A DNA stretch of 64,000 bases, from positions 930,001-994,000 of the forward strand of contig JAOSJM010000001.1 in assembly GCA_027494165.1 (NCBI GenBank). Reading direction: 5' to 3'. Under the pieces are notes generated by a model. The model had not been told where the DNA came from and did no database searches. It saw only the letters and a list, made by a program, of their open reading frames with translations. Source of the DNA: Acidimicrobiia bacterium. GTDB taxonomy: Bacteria; Actinomycetota; Acidimicrobiia; IMCC26256; JAOSJM01. This document shows positions 1-9,071 of the stretch, in pieces. The position numbers were made by a program, and so were the translations under genes. Each line of letters begins with the position of its first letter. The stretch's first letter is position 1.

Positions 1-1044
1 GTTGTCCATCGCCGACCAGTAGTAGTAGCTGCGCACGTCGATCCCGTCGTCGAGGCAACGGCCCAGGCCCGTGAGGGCCTCGGTGACGTACTCGACCCGC
101 TCGGCGTCGTCGTTCGTCGCGATGCCGTTCTCGGTGACGTGGATCGGCACCCCGGGGGCCATCTCCGCCGTGCGCCGGACCGTGGCCTCGAGCGCCCGGG
201 GCCAGTACTCGTAGCCCATGAGCGTGGTCTTCACGCCCTCCTCGGGGCCGAGCATCCCGTGGGGCCCGATGCGGAAGCGGGTGTACATCTGGGCGCCGAC
301 GAAGTCGTCGCCCCGGGCCTCCTCCAGGAACACGTCCTCGAGGTCGCGCCGGGCGGTGGCCATGAGCTCCTCGCCGCCCTCGGCCGCCTGGAAGTCGCCG
401 AGGGCCACGGTCATCCCGGCCGGTGCGTCGCCGGGCCCGGCCTTCACCGCCTCGTAGGCGAGGCGGTGGCCCCTCAGCATCACCTCGTTGGCCCGCTGGT
501 AGGCGCCGGCGTCGGAGCGGCCCGGGGGGAAGGCCGCGAACAGGTAGCCCATGAACGACACCATGTTCGGCTCGTTGATCGTGCACGACAGGCCGACGAG
601 GTCGCCGAGGTGGGCCGCGGCCCGCTCGCAGAACCGGGCGAACCGCTCGGCGGTGGCGGGGTTCTCCCATCCGCCGTCGGCCGCGACCCAGCGAGGACTG
701 GTGAAGTGGTGGTAGGTGAGCGCGGGCAGCAGGCCGTGCTCGTGGCACGTGGCCAGCATCCGGCGGTAGTGGTCGAGCGCGGCCCGGGAGATCTCCCCCT
801 CCTCGGGCTCGATCCGGGACCACTCGAGCGAGAAGCGGTAGGAGCCGAAGCCCAGCTCCGCGATCAGGGCGATGTCGGACGGATAGCGCCACAGATGGTC
901 GCACGCGTCGCCCGAGGGCTCGGCGCAGGGCGACGCCGGGTCGTGCTCCCAGGCCCACCAGTCGTTGTTCCAGTTGCCGCCCTCGACCTGGTGGGCCGCG
1001 GTGGCCGTGCCCCAGACGAAGCCGTCGGGGAAGGAGATCGTCAT
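1..1044 (-). CDS. GH1 family beta-glucosidase, 3' end cut by window
   Basis: This is a family 1 glycoside hydrolase, a retaining beta-glycosidase with a TIM barrel that cleaves aryl- or cello-type beta-glucosides, probably in the cytoplasm because no signal peptide is present. The first 348 residues are in the window. The N-terminus reads MTISFPDGFVWGTATAAHQV, the usual GH1 opening. The acid/base glutamate lies in TINEPN (E158) and the nucleophile in VTENG (E305), followed by the YYYWSAMDN segment. The C-terminus lies beyond the left edge. A TACGAT -10 box at 1058-1053 sits 8 nt before the ATG, so the mRNA may be leaderless. The exact sugar specificity cannot be read from the sequence. Confidence 0.93.
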   Translation of the reverse strand, partial: MTISFPDGFVWGTATAAHQVEGGNWNNDWWAWEHDPASPCAEPSGDACDHLWRYPSDIALIAELGFGSYRFSLEWSRIEPEEGEISRAALDHYRRMLATCHEHGLLPALTYHHFTSPRWVAADGGWENPATAERFARFCERAAAHLGDLVGLSCTINEPNMVSFMGYLFAAFPPGRSDAGAYQRANEVMLRGHRLAYEAVKAGPGDAPAGMTVALGDFQAAEGGEELMATARRDLEDVFLEEARGDDFVGAQMYTRFRIGPHGMLGPEEGVKTTLMGYEYWPRALEATVRRTAEMAPGVPIHVTENGIATNDDAERVEYVTEALTGLGRCLDDGIDVRSYYYWSAMDN

Positions 1045-1107
1045 GAGCGCGGATCGTATTCCTCCGGAACGGGGGCAAACGGGAACCCGGCAATAGACTG
1101 CGCCGGG
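1045..1107. promoter_or_regulatory. divergent leaderless promoters (GH1 / trpC)
   Basis: The 63-bp gap between divergent starts holds two -10 boxes: TACGAT on the minus strand (1058-1053) for the GH1 gene and TAGACT on the plus strand (1094-1099) for trpC. Each ends 8 nt before its start codon and no good Shine-Dalgarno sequence is present, as expected for leaderless transcripts. No clear -35 elements or operators are visible. Confidence 0.5.
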
Positions 1108-1905
1108 ATGAGCGTCCTCGGCCGGATCCTCGACGGCAAGCGTGAGGAGGTGGCGCGCCTGCGCGCCCCCCAGCGGCGGACCCGGCTCGCGGAGGAGCTC
1201 GCCGGCGCGCCGCCGGTCCGTGACCTCACCACCGCCCTCCGGGGGCCCGGCACGGGCCTGGCCGTGATCGCCGAGATCAAGCGCCGCTCGCCGTCGAAGG
1301 GGGACCTCGCTCCCGACCTCGACCCCGCCACCACGGCCAAGGCCTACGCCACGGGTGGTGCGGCGGCCCTCTCGGTGCTCACCGACGGGCCCTGGTTCGG
1401 AGGTTCGCCCGACGACCTCCGTGAGGCGCGAGCCGCGGTGGAGCTGCCCGTGCTCCGCAAGGACTTCGTCGTCGACCCCCTCCAGCTCGACGAGAGCCGG
1501 GCCATGGGCGCCGACGCCACGCTGCTCGTCGTGGCGGCCCTCCCCGACGACGGGCTCGTGCGCGAGCTCCTCGCCCGGGCGGCGGATCTCGGCCTCGCCG
1601 CCCTCGTCGAGGTCCACGACGAGCCGGAGCTGGACCGTGCCCTGGCCGCCGGGGCCGGGATCGTCGGGGTCAACTGCCGCGACCTGCGCACCTTCGGGGA
1701 GGACCTGGCCGTGGCCGAGCGGCTCGCCACCCGGCTCCCCGACGGAGTCGTCCGGGTGGCCGAGAGCGCCGTACGCTCCCCGGCTGACGCCCGCCGCATG
1801 GCCGACGCCGGCTTCCACGCCGTCCTGGTGGGCGAGGCCCTCGTGCGGGCCGACGACCCGATCGCTGCCGTCCGGGCCCTGGTGCGGGCCGAGAAGGGAA
1901 GGTGA
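1108..1905 (+). CDS. trpC: indole-3-glycerol phosphate synthase
   Basis: The enzyme closes the indole ring, converting 1-(2-carboxyphenylamino)-1-deoxyribulose 5-phosphate to indole-3-glycerol phosphate in tryptophan synthesis. The 265-residue protein has the family motif [11 protein letters not shown] at residues 55-65 (catalytic Glu and Lys), then VLRKDFV, EVHDE, GVNCRDL and the phosphate-binding VLVGEAL near the C-terminus. The ATG at 1108 was chosen over the much longer upstream reading frame because homology begins at MSVLGRIL and a TAGACT -10 box sits 8 nt upstream. It is a monofunctional TrpC, since trpF is a separate gene downstream. The stop overlaps the GTG of the next gene by 4 nt, so the two are translationally coupled. 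Confidence 0.96.
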   Translation: MSVLGRILDGKREEVARLRAPQRRTRLAEELAGAPPVRDLTTALRGPGTGLAVIAEIKRRSPSKGDLAPDLDPATTAKAYATGGAAALSVLTDGPWFGGSPDDLREARAAVELPVLRKDFVVDPLQLDESRAMGADATLLVVAALPDDGLVRELLARAADLGLAALVEVHDEPELDRALAAGAGIVGVNCRDLRTFGEDLAVAERLATRLPDGVVRVAESAVRSPADARRMADAGFHAVLVGEALVRADDPIAAVRALVRAEKGR

Positions 1906-3203
1906 CCGTGCGTTACCAGCTACCGTCCGACCGGATGCCCACCGCGTGGTTCAACGCGGTCCCGTCCCTGCCCGAGCCGCTGGCGCCGCCGCTGCACCCG
2001 GGGACCCGTGAGCCGGCCGGACCCGACGACCTCGCCCCGCTGTTCCCGATGGGGCTCATCGGGCAGGAGATGGCGACCGAGGAGTGGATCGACGTCCCCG
2101 GCGAGGTGCTCGACATCCTGAGGCTGTGGCGCCCGACCCCGCTCGTGCGGGCCCGCCGCCTCGAGGAGGCCCTCGGGACCCCGGCGCGCATCTACTTCAA
2201 GGACGAGTCGGTGTCGCCGGCGGGTTCCCACAAGCCGAACACGGCCGTGGCCCAGGCCTGGTACAACAAGGCCGAGGGCGTCACCCGGCTCACCACCGAG
2301 ACCGGCGCGGGCCAGTGGGGCAGCGCCCTCTCCTTCGCGTGCAGCCTGCTCGGGATGGAGTGCGAGGTCTACATGGTGCGGGCCTCGTACAACCAGAAGC
2401 CGTACCGGCGGATGCTCATGGAGACCTGGGGCGGCACCACGATCCCGTCCCCGTCGGACCGCACGCAGGCCGGCCGGGCCATCCTCGAGGCCGATCCGGA
2501 CTCGCCGGGGTCGCTCGGCATCGCGATCAGCGAGGCCGTCGAGCGGGCCGCCACCCAGGACGACGCCCACTACTCGCTCGGCTCGGTCCTCAACCACGTG
2601 CTGCTGCACCAGACGGTCATCGGTCTCGAGGCCAAGGAGCAGCTCGCGATGGCCGGTGAGGACCGGGTCGACGTGGTGATCGGGTCCTGCGGCGGCGGTT
2701 CGAACCTGGGGGGCATCACCCTTCCGTTCGTGCCCGACAAGAAGGCCGGCGCGGACCTCCGGCTGGTGGCGGTCGAGCCCCAGTCGTGCCCGACGCTCAC
2801 CGAGGGCCGCTACGACTACGACTTCGGCGACACGGCGGGCATGACCCCGCTGCTCCAGATGTACACCCTCGGCCACGACTTCGTGCCGCCCCCCATCCAC
2901 GCCGGGGGGCTCCGCTACCACGGCGACGCCCCGATCATCTGCAACCTCGTCCGCAACGGCTGGATGGAGGCCGTGGCGTACCCGCAGGGGAAGGTCTTCG
3001 AGGCCGCGATCCAGTTCGCCCGGACGCAGGGGACGGTCCCGGCGCCCGAGACGGCACACGCGGTCCGGGCGGCCATCGACGAGGCGCTGGCCGCCAAGGA
3101 GCAGGGCCAGGATCGGGTGATCCTGTTCAACTACTCCGGGCACGGCCTGCTGGACCTCGCCGCCTACGACGACTTCCTGCACGGCCGGCTCGGCGACGAC
3201 TGA
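1902..3203 (+). CDS. trpB2: TrpB2-type tryptophan synthase beta-like PLP enzyme
   Basis: This 433-residue protein belongs to the long TrpB2 branch (tryptophan synthase beta-like, fold-type II PLP enzyme), which makes tryptophan from indole and serine, or deaminates serine, without the usual dependence on TrpA. The PLP lysine is K111 in AGSHKPNTA. The substrate loop reads TETGAGQWG and the phosphate loop GGGSNLGG near residue 265. The N-terminal extension (residues 1-75) is typical of TrpB2 and absent from TrpB1. It starts with a GTGA overlap on trpC; a second GTG lies two codons in. A classical trpB is encoded three genes later, so the operon has both versions. An indole-rescue role is inference. 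Confidence 0.9.
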   Translation: MTVRYQLPSDRMPTAWFNAVPSLPEPLAPPLHPGTREPAGPDDLAPLFPMGLIGQEMATEEWIDVPGEVLDILRLWRPTPLVRARRLEEALGTPARIYFKDESVSPAGSHKPNTAVAQAWYNKAEGVTRLTTETGAGQWGSALSFACSLLGMECEVYMVRASYNQKPYRRMLMETWGGTTIPSPSDRTQAGRAILEADPDSPGSLGIAISEAVERAATQDDAHYSLGSVLNHVLLHQTVIGLEAKEQLAMAGEDRVDVVIGSCGGGSNLGGITLPFVPDKKAGADLRLVAVEPQSCPTLTEGRYDYDFGDTAGMTPLLQMYTLGHDFVPPPIHAGGLRYHGDAPIICNLVRNGWMEAVAYPQGKVFEAAIQFARTQGTVPAPETAHAVRAAIDEALAAKEQGQDRVILFNYSGHGLLDLAAYDDFLHGRLGDD

Positions 3204-3209
3204 GGATCG

Positions 3210-3893
3210 GTGTTCGTCAAGGTCTGCGGCATCACGAACGAGGAGGACGCGCTCCTGGCCGTCGCCCTGGGGGCCGACGCCCTCGGTTTCGTGTTCGCCC
3301 CGGGGAGCCGTCGCCAGGTCACGGCCGACACGGCTCGCGACATCGTGCGGCGGCTGCCCCACGGCGTGGTGACGGTGGGTGTGTTCCGTGACGAGCGTCC
3401 CGAGCGGGTCGTGGAGATCGTGCACCGGGTGGGACTCACCGGGGCGCAGCTCCACGGCCGGGAGCCGATCTCGGAGGTCCGCTGGGTGCGCCAGCGGGTC
3501 CAGTTCGTGATCCAGGCCTTCCAGGCCGGTGACCCGGCCCTCGCGGCCGCGGCCAACGGCCCTGCCGACATCGTCCTCGTCGACTCGGCCCAGCCCGGGT
3601 CCGGAAAGGTCTTCGACTGGTCGCTGGCCGAGGGGGTGCCGGGCGGCGTCCGGCTCCTCCTGGCCGGTGGCCTCAACCCCGACAACGTCCAGGAGGCCGT
3701 CCGGCGCGTCCGGCCCTGGGGCGTCGACGTGTCCACCGGGGTCGAATCGGCGCCGGGGCGCAAGGACCCCCGCAAGCTGCGACGGTTCCTGGAGGCCACG
3801 AAGGAGGTGGCGGCCGTCCTCGAGGAGCCGCGCCCGGAGGCGTCGGCCGAGCGACCCTTCGACTGGGAGGTCGACCTGGGTCTCGAGCCCTAG
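3210..3893 (+). CDS. trpF: phosphoribosylanthranilate isomerase
   Basis: TrpF carries out the Amadori isomerisation of N-(5-phosphoribosyl)anthranilate, the step before TrpC. The 227-residue TIM-barrel protein opens with the diagnostic FVKVCGITNEEDA (catalytic Cys in VCGIT). It has a catalytic Asp in DIVLVDS, the phosphate-binding LLAGGLNPDNV and the terminal DVSTGVES signature. Translation starts at a GTG 6 nt after the trpB2 stop, preceded by GAGGATC. A short tail (residues 205-227) extends past the usual family end. Its position between trpB2 and trpB completes the post-anthranilate part of the pathway in one operon. Confidence 0.95.
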   Translation: MFVKVCGITNEEDALLAVALGADALGFVFAPGSRRQVTADTARDIVRRLPHGVVTVGVFRDERPERVVEIVHRVGLTGAQLHGREPISEVRWVRQRVQFVIQAFQAGDPALAAAANGPADIVLVDSAQPGSGKVFDWSLAEGVPGGVRLLLAGGLNPDNVQEAVRRVRPWGVDVSTGVESAPGRKDPRKLRRFLEATKEVAAVLEEPRPEASAERPFDWEVDLGLEP

Positions 3894-3938
3894 CGCGCCG
3901 GCCGCGGATCGCGGCGGGGGCCGCGGGCATGCGACCCG

Positions 3939-3944
3939 TATGAT
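3939..3944 (+). promoter_or_regulatory. possible -10 box for trpBA
   Basis: TATGAT lies 29 nt upstream of the trpB ATG in the 80-bp gap after trpF. The AGGAG ribosome-binding site (3960-3964) follows. This could be an internal promoter for trpB, trpA and the hemerythrin-like gene. It has no clear -35 partner. Confidence 0.35.
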
Positions 3945-3973
3945 GAGCCGTCCACGTGCGAGGAGCATCGTCC

Positions 3974-5215
3974 ATGACCGTCCCCGTCCGGGGTGAGCCC
4001 GTCCGCCTGGGTCCACCCGGCCCCGAGCCGTCCGGCCTCGGCCGCTTCGGCGGCTTCGGGGGGCGGTTCGTCCCCGAGACCCTCGTCCCCGCGCTCGAGC
4101 AGCTCGAGCAGGAGTTCCGCCGGGCCTGGGCCTCCGAGGCGTTCCGGGCCGAGCTGGCCCAGCTGCTGGAGTCCTACGCGGGCCGGCCCACGCCGGTCAC
4201 CGAGTGCCGGCGCCTCTCCGAGCGGCTCGGCGTGCGGCTCCTGCTGAAGCGGGAGGACCTCACCCACACCGGGTCGCACAAGATCAACAACGTGCTGGGC
4301 CAGGCGCTCCTCACCCGCCGGATGGGCAAGGCGCGGATGATCGCGGAGACCGGTGCGGGCCAGCACGGCGTCGCGACAGCCACCGCGGCGGCGCTGTTCG
4401 GGCTCGACTGCACCGTGTTCATGGGGGCCGTCGACGTCGAGCGGCAGGCGCTGAACGTGTTCCGCATGCGGCTGCTCGGCGCCGAGGTCGTGCCGGTGGC
4501 CACGGGGAGCGCCACCCTCAAGGACGCGATCAACGAGGCGCTGCGGGAGTGGGTGGCGTCGGTGGAGACGACGCACTACTGCATCGGTTCGGTGGTGGGT
4601 CCCCACCCGTTCCCGTGGATGGTGCGCGAGCTCCAGCGGGTGGTGGGGGAGGAGGCCCGGGAGCAGTGCCGGAGCCTGCTCGGCGGGCGTGACCCCGACC
4701 TCGTGGTCGCCTGCGTGGGCGGCGGCTCGAACGCCATGGGCACCTTCGCGGGGTTCCTCGACACCGGGGCCCGCCTCGTCGGCGTGGAGGCGGGCGGGGA
4801 GGGGCTCGAGTCGGGCCGCCACGGCGCCTCGGTGAACCGGGGCGTGCCGGGGGTGCTGCACGGCTCGCGCTCCCTGTTCCTCCAGGACGAGCACGGCCAG
4901 ATCCTCGAGGCGCACTCGATCAGCGCCGGGCTCGACTACCCGGGGGTGGGGCCCGAGCACGCCGCGCTGGCCGGGGCCGGTCGGGCCGAGTACCCGTCCG
5001 CGACCGACGAGGAGGCGCTCGAGGGGTTCCGGCTCCTCGCGGAGACCGAGGGGATCGTCCCCGCGCTGGAGCCGGCCCACGCACTCGGCTGGCTCGCGCG
5101 CGAAGCGGGGCGGTCGGTGCCGTCGGGTTCGACGGTGCTCCTCACCCTCTCCGGGCGGGGCGACAAGGACGTCGTGCAGGTCGCCGAGCGGCTGGGTTCC
5201 GAGGTCGCCTCGTGA
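3974..5215 (+). CDS. trpB: tryptophan synthase beta chain
   Basis: This is the classical TrpB1 subunit, which condenses indole with serine-derived aminoacrylate inside the alpha2beta2 tryptophan synthase. The 413-residue protein shows [15 protein letters not shown] near the N-terminus, the PLP lysine K103 in [18 protein letters not shown] and GGGSNAMG for cofactor phosphate binding, and [13 protein letters not shown]. The ATG at 3974 follows AGGAG by 9 nt and matches the family start; the frame extends 18 nt upstream without homology. Its stop overlaps the trpA GTG, consistent with equimolar synthesis of the two subunits. The presence of trpB2 upstream makes two beta-type enzymes in one operon. 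Confidence 0.97.
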   Translation: MTVPVRGEPVRLGPPGPEPSGLGRFGGFGGRFVPETLVPALEQLEQEFRRAWASEAFRAELAQLLESYAGRPTPVTECRRLSERLGVRLLLKREDLTHTGSHKINNVLGQALLTRRMGKARMIAETGAGQHGVATATAAALFGLDCTVFMGAVDVERQALNVFRMRLLGAEVVPVATGSATLKDAINEALREWVASVETTHYCIGSVVGPHPFPWMVRELQRVVGEEAREQCRSLLGGRDPDLVVACVGGGSNAMGTFAGFLDTGARLVGVEAGGEGLESGRHGASVNRGVPGVLHGSRSLFLQDEHGQILEAHSISAGLDYPGVGPEHAALAGAGRAEYPSATDEEALEGFRLLAETEGIVPALEPAHALGWLAREAGRSVPSGSTVLLTLSGRGDKDVVQVAERLGSEVAS

Positions 5216-6003
5216 GGCTCGAGGAGCACCTCAGGGCCCGCCGGGCGCAGGGCCGGAAGCTGCTCGTCCCGTACGTGACCGGCGGGATGGGTCGATCCTG
5301 GCCCGAGGTCGTCCGCGCCGTGGTCGATGCCGGGGCGGACGCCGTCGAGATCGGCATCCCCTTCTCGGACCCCGTGATGGACGGCGCGACCATCCAGGAG
5401 GCGTCGCAGCGGGCCCTGGAGATCGGTGCCACTCCGGCGGGGATCGTCGCCGAGGCCGCCACGCTCGACGTCGGCGCCCCGATCGTGGTGATGACCTACT
5501 ACAACCCGGTGCTCCACGCCGGTCACGAGCGCTTCGCCCGCTCGCTGGCCGACGCCGGCGTCGACGGGGCGATCGTCCCCGACCTGCCGCTCGACGAGCT
5601 CGACGGGTGGGGCGAGGCCGCGGACGCGACCGGCGTCGAGACGGTGCTCCTCGCTGCTCCCACGACGCCCGACGACCGGTTGCGGGCGATCTGCGACCGC
5701 TCCCGCGGCTTCCTGTACGGCGTGTCGCTCATGGGCGTCACGGGGGAGCGCGAGGCGCTGGCCGCCCAGGCGGCCGAGATGGGCCGGCGCTGCAAGGCGG
5801 CCACCGACGTGCCGGTGCTCCTCGGCGTGGGCATCTCGTCCCCCGAGCAGGCGGTCGAGGCGGCCCGATCCGCCGACGGGGTGATCGTGGGGAGCGCGCT
5901 CGTGCGCCGGCTCCTGCGCGGCGGGGGACCCGAGTCGGCCCACGCGCTGGTGGCGGCCTTCCGGGAGGCGCTCGACCGGGCGAGTGAGGAGGAGGACAGG
6001 TGA
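5212..6003 (+). CDS. trpA: tryptophan synthase alpha chain
   Basis: TrpA cleaves indole-3-glycerol phosphate to indole and glyceraldehyde 3-phosphate and channels the indole to TrpB. The 263-residue TIM barrel carries both catalytic acids: E46 in [10 protein letters not shown] and D57 in VMDGATIQ. It also has [21 protein letters not shown] and the phosphate site GVGISSPEQ. Translation starts at a GTG overlapping the trpB stop (GTGA) and the stop overlaps the next GTG in the same way, so trpB, trpA and the hemerythrin-like gene form a coupled series. Confidence 0.97.
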   Translation: MRLEEHLRARRAQGRKLLVPYVTGGMGRSWPEVVRAVVDAGADAVEIGIPFSDPVMDGATIQEASQRALEIGATPAGIVAEAATLDVGAPIVVMTYYNPVLHAGHERFARSLADAGVDGAIVPDLPLDELDGWGEAADATGVETVLLAAPTTPDDRLRAICDRSRGFLYGVSLMGVTGEREALAAQAAEMGRRCKAATDVPVLLGVGISSPEQAVEAARSADGVIVGSALVRRLLRGGGPESAHALVAAFREALDRASEEEDR

Positions 6004-6458
6004 CCGAGAAGGAGTCCTTGACCCCGGCGGTGGAAGAGGCTCGCCTCCGTCGCGACGAGCTCCGCTTCGCTCTCGGGACCTTCGAGCGGGCGACGACCGC
6101 GGCCCTGGCCGGCCCGGGGTGGACGGCGGGCGTCCGGAGCGGTCTCGACCAGCTCGCGGGGGCGTTCGACAACCACGTCGTCGTCACGGAGGGGTTCGAC
6201 GGCCTCTACGCGGAGATCCTCGAGCGGGCCCCGCGCCTCGCTCGGGCCGTGGAGCGGCTCCGCGAGGAGCACGGGGAGCTCCATCGGATGATCCAGGACG
6301 TCAAGGGCCGGATGAGCGCCGGGGAGCTCGACGAAGCGGCGCGGGAGGAGGTCCGGGAGGTCGCCCTGGCGCTCCTGGCGGCGTTCGTCCGCCACCGGCA
6401 CCGGGGGGCCGACCTCGTCTACGAGGCCTACAACCTCGACATCGGCGCGGGCGACTGA
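6000..6458 (+). CDS. hemerythrin-like (HHE) domain protein
   Basis: The 152-residue all-helical protein has the histidine/acid spacing of a hemerythrin HHE cation-binding domain: H59 in FDNHVVVTE, H91 and H95 in REEHGELH, and H132/H134 in RHRHRGADLVYEAY. Such domains bind a di-iron centre used for oxygen or nitric oxide sensing or iron handling. No extra domain is present. It starts at a GTG overlapping the trpA stop, so it is translationally coupled to the trp operon, an unusual place for this family. No functional link to tryptophan is evident. A chance operon tail gene or a redox-related accessory are both possible. Confidence 0.75.
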   Translation: MTEKESLTPAVEEARLRRDELRFALGTFERATTAALAGPGWTAGVRSGLDQLAGAFDNHVVVTEGFDGLYAEILERAPRLARAVERLREEHGELHRMIQDVKGRMSAGELDEAAREEVREVALALLAAFVRHRHRGADLVYEAYNLDIGAGD

Positions 6459-6468
6459 CGGGGGCGCG

Positions 6469-6485
6469 GGCCCCGCTACGGGGCC
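6469..6485. terminator. hairpin between convergent genes
   Basis: GGCCCCG and CGGGGCC form a perfect 7-bp stem with a 3-nt loop that is itself the stop codon of the minus-strand oxidoreductase gene. It lies 10 nt after the hemerythrin-like stop. No U-tract follows, so activity as a bidirectional terminator is inferred from position. Confidence 0.4.
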
Positions 6486-7519
6486 GCGGGGACGTGGAAG
6501 GTCTCGCTGATCGCCATCGCGTACCGGAGCAGCTCGTCGGGGCCCAGGCCGTAGACGGGCGGCACCACCGTGACCGAGTCGGCGACCGCCCACACCGGTT
6601 CGAGCTGGGCCCGGCACTGCTCGGGGGTGCCGCAGAGCACGAACGTCCGGACCATCTCGTCGGGCACCTGGGAGGCCACGGAGAGGTAGTCCCCCCGCTG
6701 GACCCCCTCCTGGAGCGCGCGGGCGGCGTCGCGGAAGCCGTGAGCCGCGAAGTACTCCTCGTACTGGGCCATCCCGCCGTAGAACGCCATGGTGGCGCGA
6801 CCGTGCTCGAGGGACTGGTCGGGGTCGGGGTTCGGGGCGGCGAACACCCACACGTTGACCTCGACGTCCCGGCGGTGCCGGTCGGCCCGGCCGAGACCCT
6901 CCTCGATCCAGGCCGGCACCTCCTCGGTGGCCCACCGGACGGACCAGAGCGGGTGGCCGATGACGCCGTCGGCGATCTCCGCGGCGAGGCGGACGAGCGG
7001 ACCGCGCAGGGCCGCGATCCACACCGGGATCTCGGTCCGCACCGGCGGTGGCGTGGGCTGGAGCTCGGAGAAGTCGAGGCGGACGTACTCCCCGTCGTAG
7101 CGGTCGAGCTCGCCGGTGTGGGCTCCGGCCACGATCATCCGGACGGCCTCGACCACCTCGCGGAGATGGGGCAGGGGCTTCCCGTAGGGCTGGCCGAAGA
7201 TGCCCTCGCTCCACGCCCGGATGCTCGGCCCGAGGCCGAGCACGAACCGGCCTCCCGACAGCCGGTCCATGTCGAGCGCCGCCATCGCGGTCTCGAAGGG
7301 GCTCCGGGCGAACGCCAGCGCGACACCGCTCGCGAGCAGGAGGCGCTCGGTGGAGGTCGCGGCGGCGGCCAGGGGGAGGAAGGGCGGACCGTAGACCTGG
7401 CCCGCGAAGACACCCTCGAGTCCGAGGTCCTCGAGCTGGCGTGCCTGGCCGGCCACCATGGCCGCGGGAAGCTGTGCCGAGGTCACGCCCCAGTGGCGCC
7501 GGGCCTCCGCGTCGCCCAT
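6476..7519 (-). CDS. LLM class F420-dependent oxidoreductase
   Basis: The 347-residue protein is a luciferase-like monooxygenase (LLM) fold TIM barrel of the type that commonly uses coenzyme F420 in actinobacteria. Diagnostic segments are GVFAGQVYGPPFLPLAAAA near residue 35, ALDMDRLSGGRFVLGLGPS near residue 85, and a C-terminal FVLCGTPEQC before the variable tail. The ATG is preceded by AGGAGGG. A TAGGCT -10 box lies about 27 nt upstream of the start. It is convergent with the trp operon and is followed by an independent promoter region. The substrate is unknown; LLM members range from F420-dependent reductases to flavin monooxygenases. Confidence 0.85.
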   Translation of the reverse strand: MGDAEARRHWGVTSAQLPAAMVAGQARQLEDLGLEGVFAGQVYGPPFLPLAAAATSTERLLLASGVALAFARSPFETAMAALDMDRLSGGRFVLGLGPSIRAWSEGIFGQPYGKPLPHLREVVEAVRMIVAGAHTGELDRYDGEYVRLDFSELQPTPPPVRTEIPVWIAALRGPLVRLAAEIADGVIGHPLWSVRWATEEVPAWIEEGLGRADRHRRDVEVNVWVFAAPNPDPDQSLEHGRATMAFYGGMAQYEEYFAAHGFRDAARALQEGVQRGDYLSVASQVPDEMVRTFVLCGTPEQCRAQLEPVWAVADSVTVVPPVYGLGPDELLRYAMAISETFHVPAAP

Positions 7520-7601
7520 CTCACCCTCCTGTCGCCGCGTCGGAGGGGGAGCCTACCGCCGGCGCGGAGGAGGCCGGGCCCTCGCCCCGGCCGGGCCGAC
7601 C

Positions 7602-8606
7602 CTACGAGGAGCCCTGCCGAGCGTCCTGGAGGAGGCGCCGGGTGGTCGGGAGGTCGTCGAGGGCTCCCACGAGCGCGCCGAGGACCTCGTCGACGACTCC
7701 TTCGGCGAAGCCGTGCGCCGCGAGCGTTCGGCGCTGCCAGGCCAGGAAGTCGGCGAGGACGGCCGGCTCGTCCAGCAGGATCGACGCCTCGGCGACCCGG
7801 AGCAGCGCGCCCACCTCGTCGGCGAGGCGATCGGCGTCGCCGGCCTCGAACGGCTCCCGCTCGCGCGCCCGGGTGAGGGCGACGTCGGTCAGGGAGACTC
7901 GCCGGAGGGCGAGCGCCTCGCACTCGGGGTGGGGCTGGGGGACGGCGGCCTCGGCCCGCTCGGGATCCGGCGTCCACCGCTCGAGCGTCTCGACGGCGCT
8001 CGTGGCGTCGGGGGCCCACGCGTCGGCGCCGAGGGCGATCGCCCGGTGCCCGTCGGGCCCGAACGCCCGGCCTCCGGCCAGGACGGGGACCTTCGCCCGG
8101 TGGGCGGCACGGATTGACCGGCGGGCGCCCGGGAGGGCCGAGGGGATCGTGCAGCTCAGCGCCAGGGCCTCGGGCCGGTGCTGCCCGAGGAACCGACCGA
8201 GCTCGTCCGCCGGGAGCGAGGCTCCGAGCAGGGTGACCTTCCATCCGGCGAGCCCCAGCGCCGCGGCCACGGACCGGGTCGACAGGGCGTGGGTGTCGCC
8301 CTCGGCGCACGCGACGACGACGGCGCGAGCGTCGGGATCGGCTTCGAGCGGGAACGCGAGCAGGGCCAGCAGGTCCTCGATGGCGGCGGTCGCACCGTGC
8401 TCGTCGGCGACGCCCAGGTCCCCGCGCTCCCAGCGTTCGCCGATCTCGGCCTGGTTGGGGGCGAGCGCCCGCGAGACGATCGTGTCGAGCGGGACCCCGC
8501 GGTCGAGCAGATCGAGGGCGAGACGGTACGCGGTCCCGACGTCGGCGCCGAGGACGGCGGCGAGGAACGCCAGCCGGGCCTCCTGCTCGTCACGTTCGCT
8601 CGCCAC
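7602..8606 (-). CDS. cobalamin (B12)-binding domain protein
   Basis: The 334-residue protein has a helical cap domain (about residues 1-90) of the B12-binding type 2 family, then a Rossmann-like B12-binding domain (about 93-215) with the cobalamin-ligating motif D104-T-H106-A-L-S109 and the downstream LLGASLPADEL and LAGGRAF. The usual glycine of DxHxxG is serine here. A C-terminal helical region (about 235-334) has no family I recognise. There is no MerR DNA-binding domain as in CarH and no methyltransferase domain, so a B12-dependent light or redox sensor acting through a partner is possible. A TAGGCT -10 box lies 22 nt upstream, with GGAGGAGG between it and the ATG. Confidence 0.75.
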   Translation of the reverse strand: MASERDEQEARLAFLAAVLGADVGTAYRLALDLLDRGVPLDTIVSRALAPNQAEIGERWERGDLGVADEHGATAAIEDLLALLAFPLEADPDARAVVVACAEGDTHALSTRSVAAALGLAGWKVTLLGASLPADELGRFLGQHRPEALALSCTIPSALPGARRSIRAAHRAKVPVLAGGRAFGPDGHRAIALGADAWAPDATSAVETLERWTPDPERAEAAVPQPHPECEALALRRVSLTDVALTRAREREPFEAGDADRLADEVGALLRVAEASILLDEPAVLADFLAWQRRTLAAHGFAEGVVDEVLGALVGALDDLPTTRRLLQDARQGSS

Positions 8607-8695
8607 CGGCTGCCTCCTCCGGGGGGACAGCCTAGAGTCGGCGGGCGGCCTGACGGAATCGTCCGACCTTCGGTCCGGTCCCGTAGAGTGTGGTC

Positions 8696-9022
8696 GTGGA
8701 CGAGGTCGGCTCCCTCACCCGGGTCTCGGGCTGCGATCTGTGCGAGGCCGCCCGGATCACCCCGTGGTTCCACGAGGACGACATCTGCTGGGTCGCCGAG
8801 TGCGAGATCTGCGCGGTCCCGATGGTGGTGTGGCGATTCCACGGCACCACGCCGCCCGACGAGCACCTCGAGCACATGGTCGTCCAGCTCGGCCGGGTCG
8901 CGGCCCAGCAGCTCACCGTCGAGCACTACGTCGACGACCACATGCGCAACATCCCCGACCACTACCACGCCCACGCCCGCCCGCGGGGCGGCTTCTTCGG
9001 CCACGGGTTCCGCCCGTCGTGA
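8696..9022 (+). CDS. small Cys-pair protein, function unknown
   Basis: The 108-residue protein has two Cys-x2-Cys pairs, SGCDLCEAA and CEICAV, spaced like a small metal-binding knuckle, followed by a His-rich stretch (HYVDDHMRNIPDHYHAH). It resembles short uncharacterised actinobacterial proteins with a HIT-like or zinc-ribbon feel but I cannot name a family. Two in-frame GTG codons exist, at 8690 and 8696. The second is preferred because TAGAGT (8684-8689) is an excellent -10 box that would place the transcription start at about 8696. It is divergent from the B12-binding gene and upstream of thiL on the same strand. Confidence 0.6.
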   Translation: MDEVGSLTRVSGCDLCEAARITPWFHEDDICWVAECEICAVPMVVWRFHGTTPPDEHLEHMVVQLGRVAAQQLTVEHYVDDHMRNIPDHYHAHARPRGGFFGHGFRPS

Positions 9023-9071
9023 CGACGCCGCCCGCCGCGCCCCGCCGTCTCACCGGGGTCGCGAGCGGGCG

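Noticed and set aside
139..1107. Long N-terminal extension of trpC
   Set aside because: It is antisense to the GH1 gene and TrpC homology begins at 1108.
1920..4016. 698-codon open frame antisense to trpB2-trpF
   Set aside because: It mirrors conserved trp genes and is open only because of high third-position GC.
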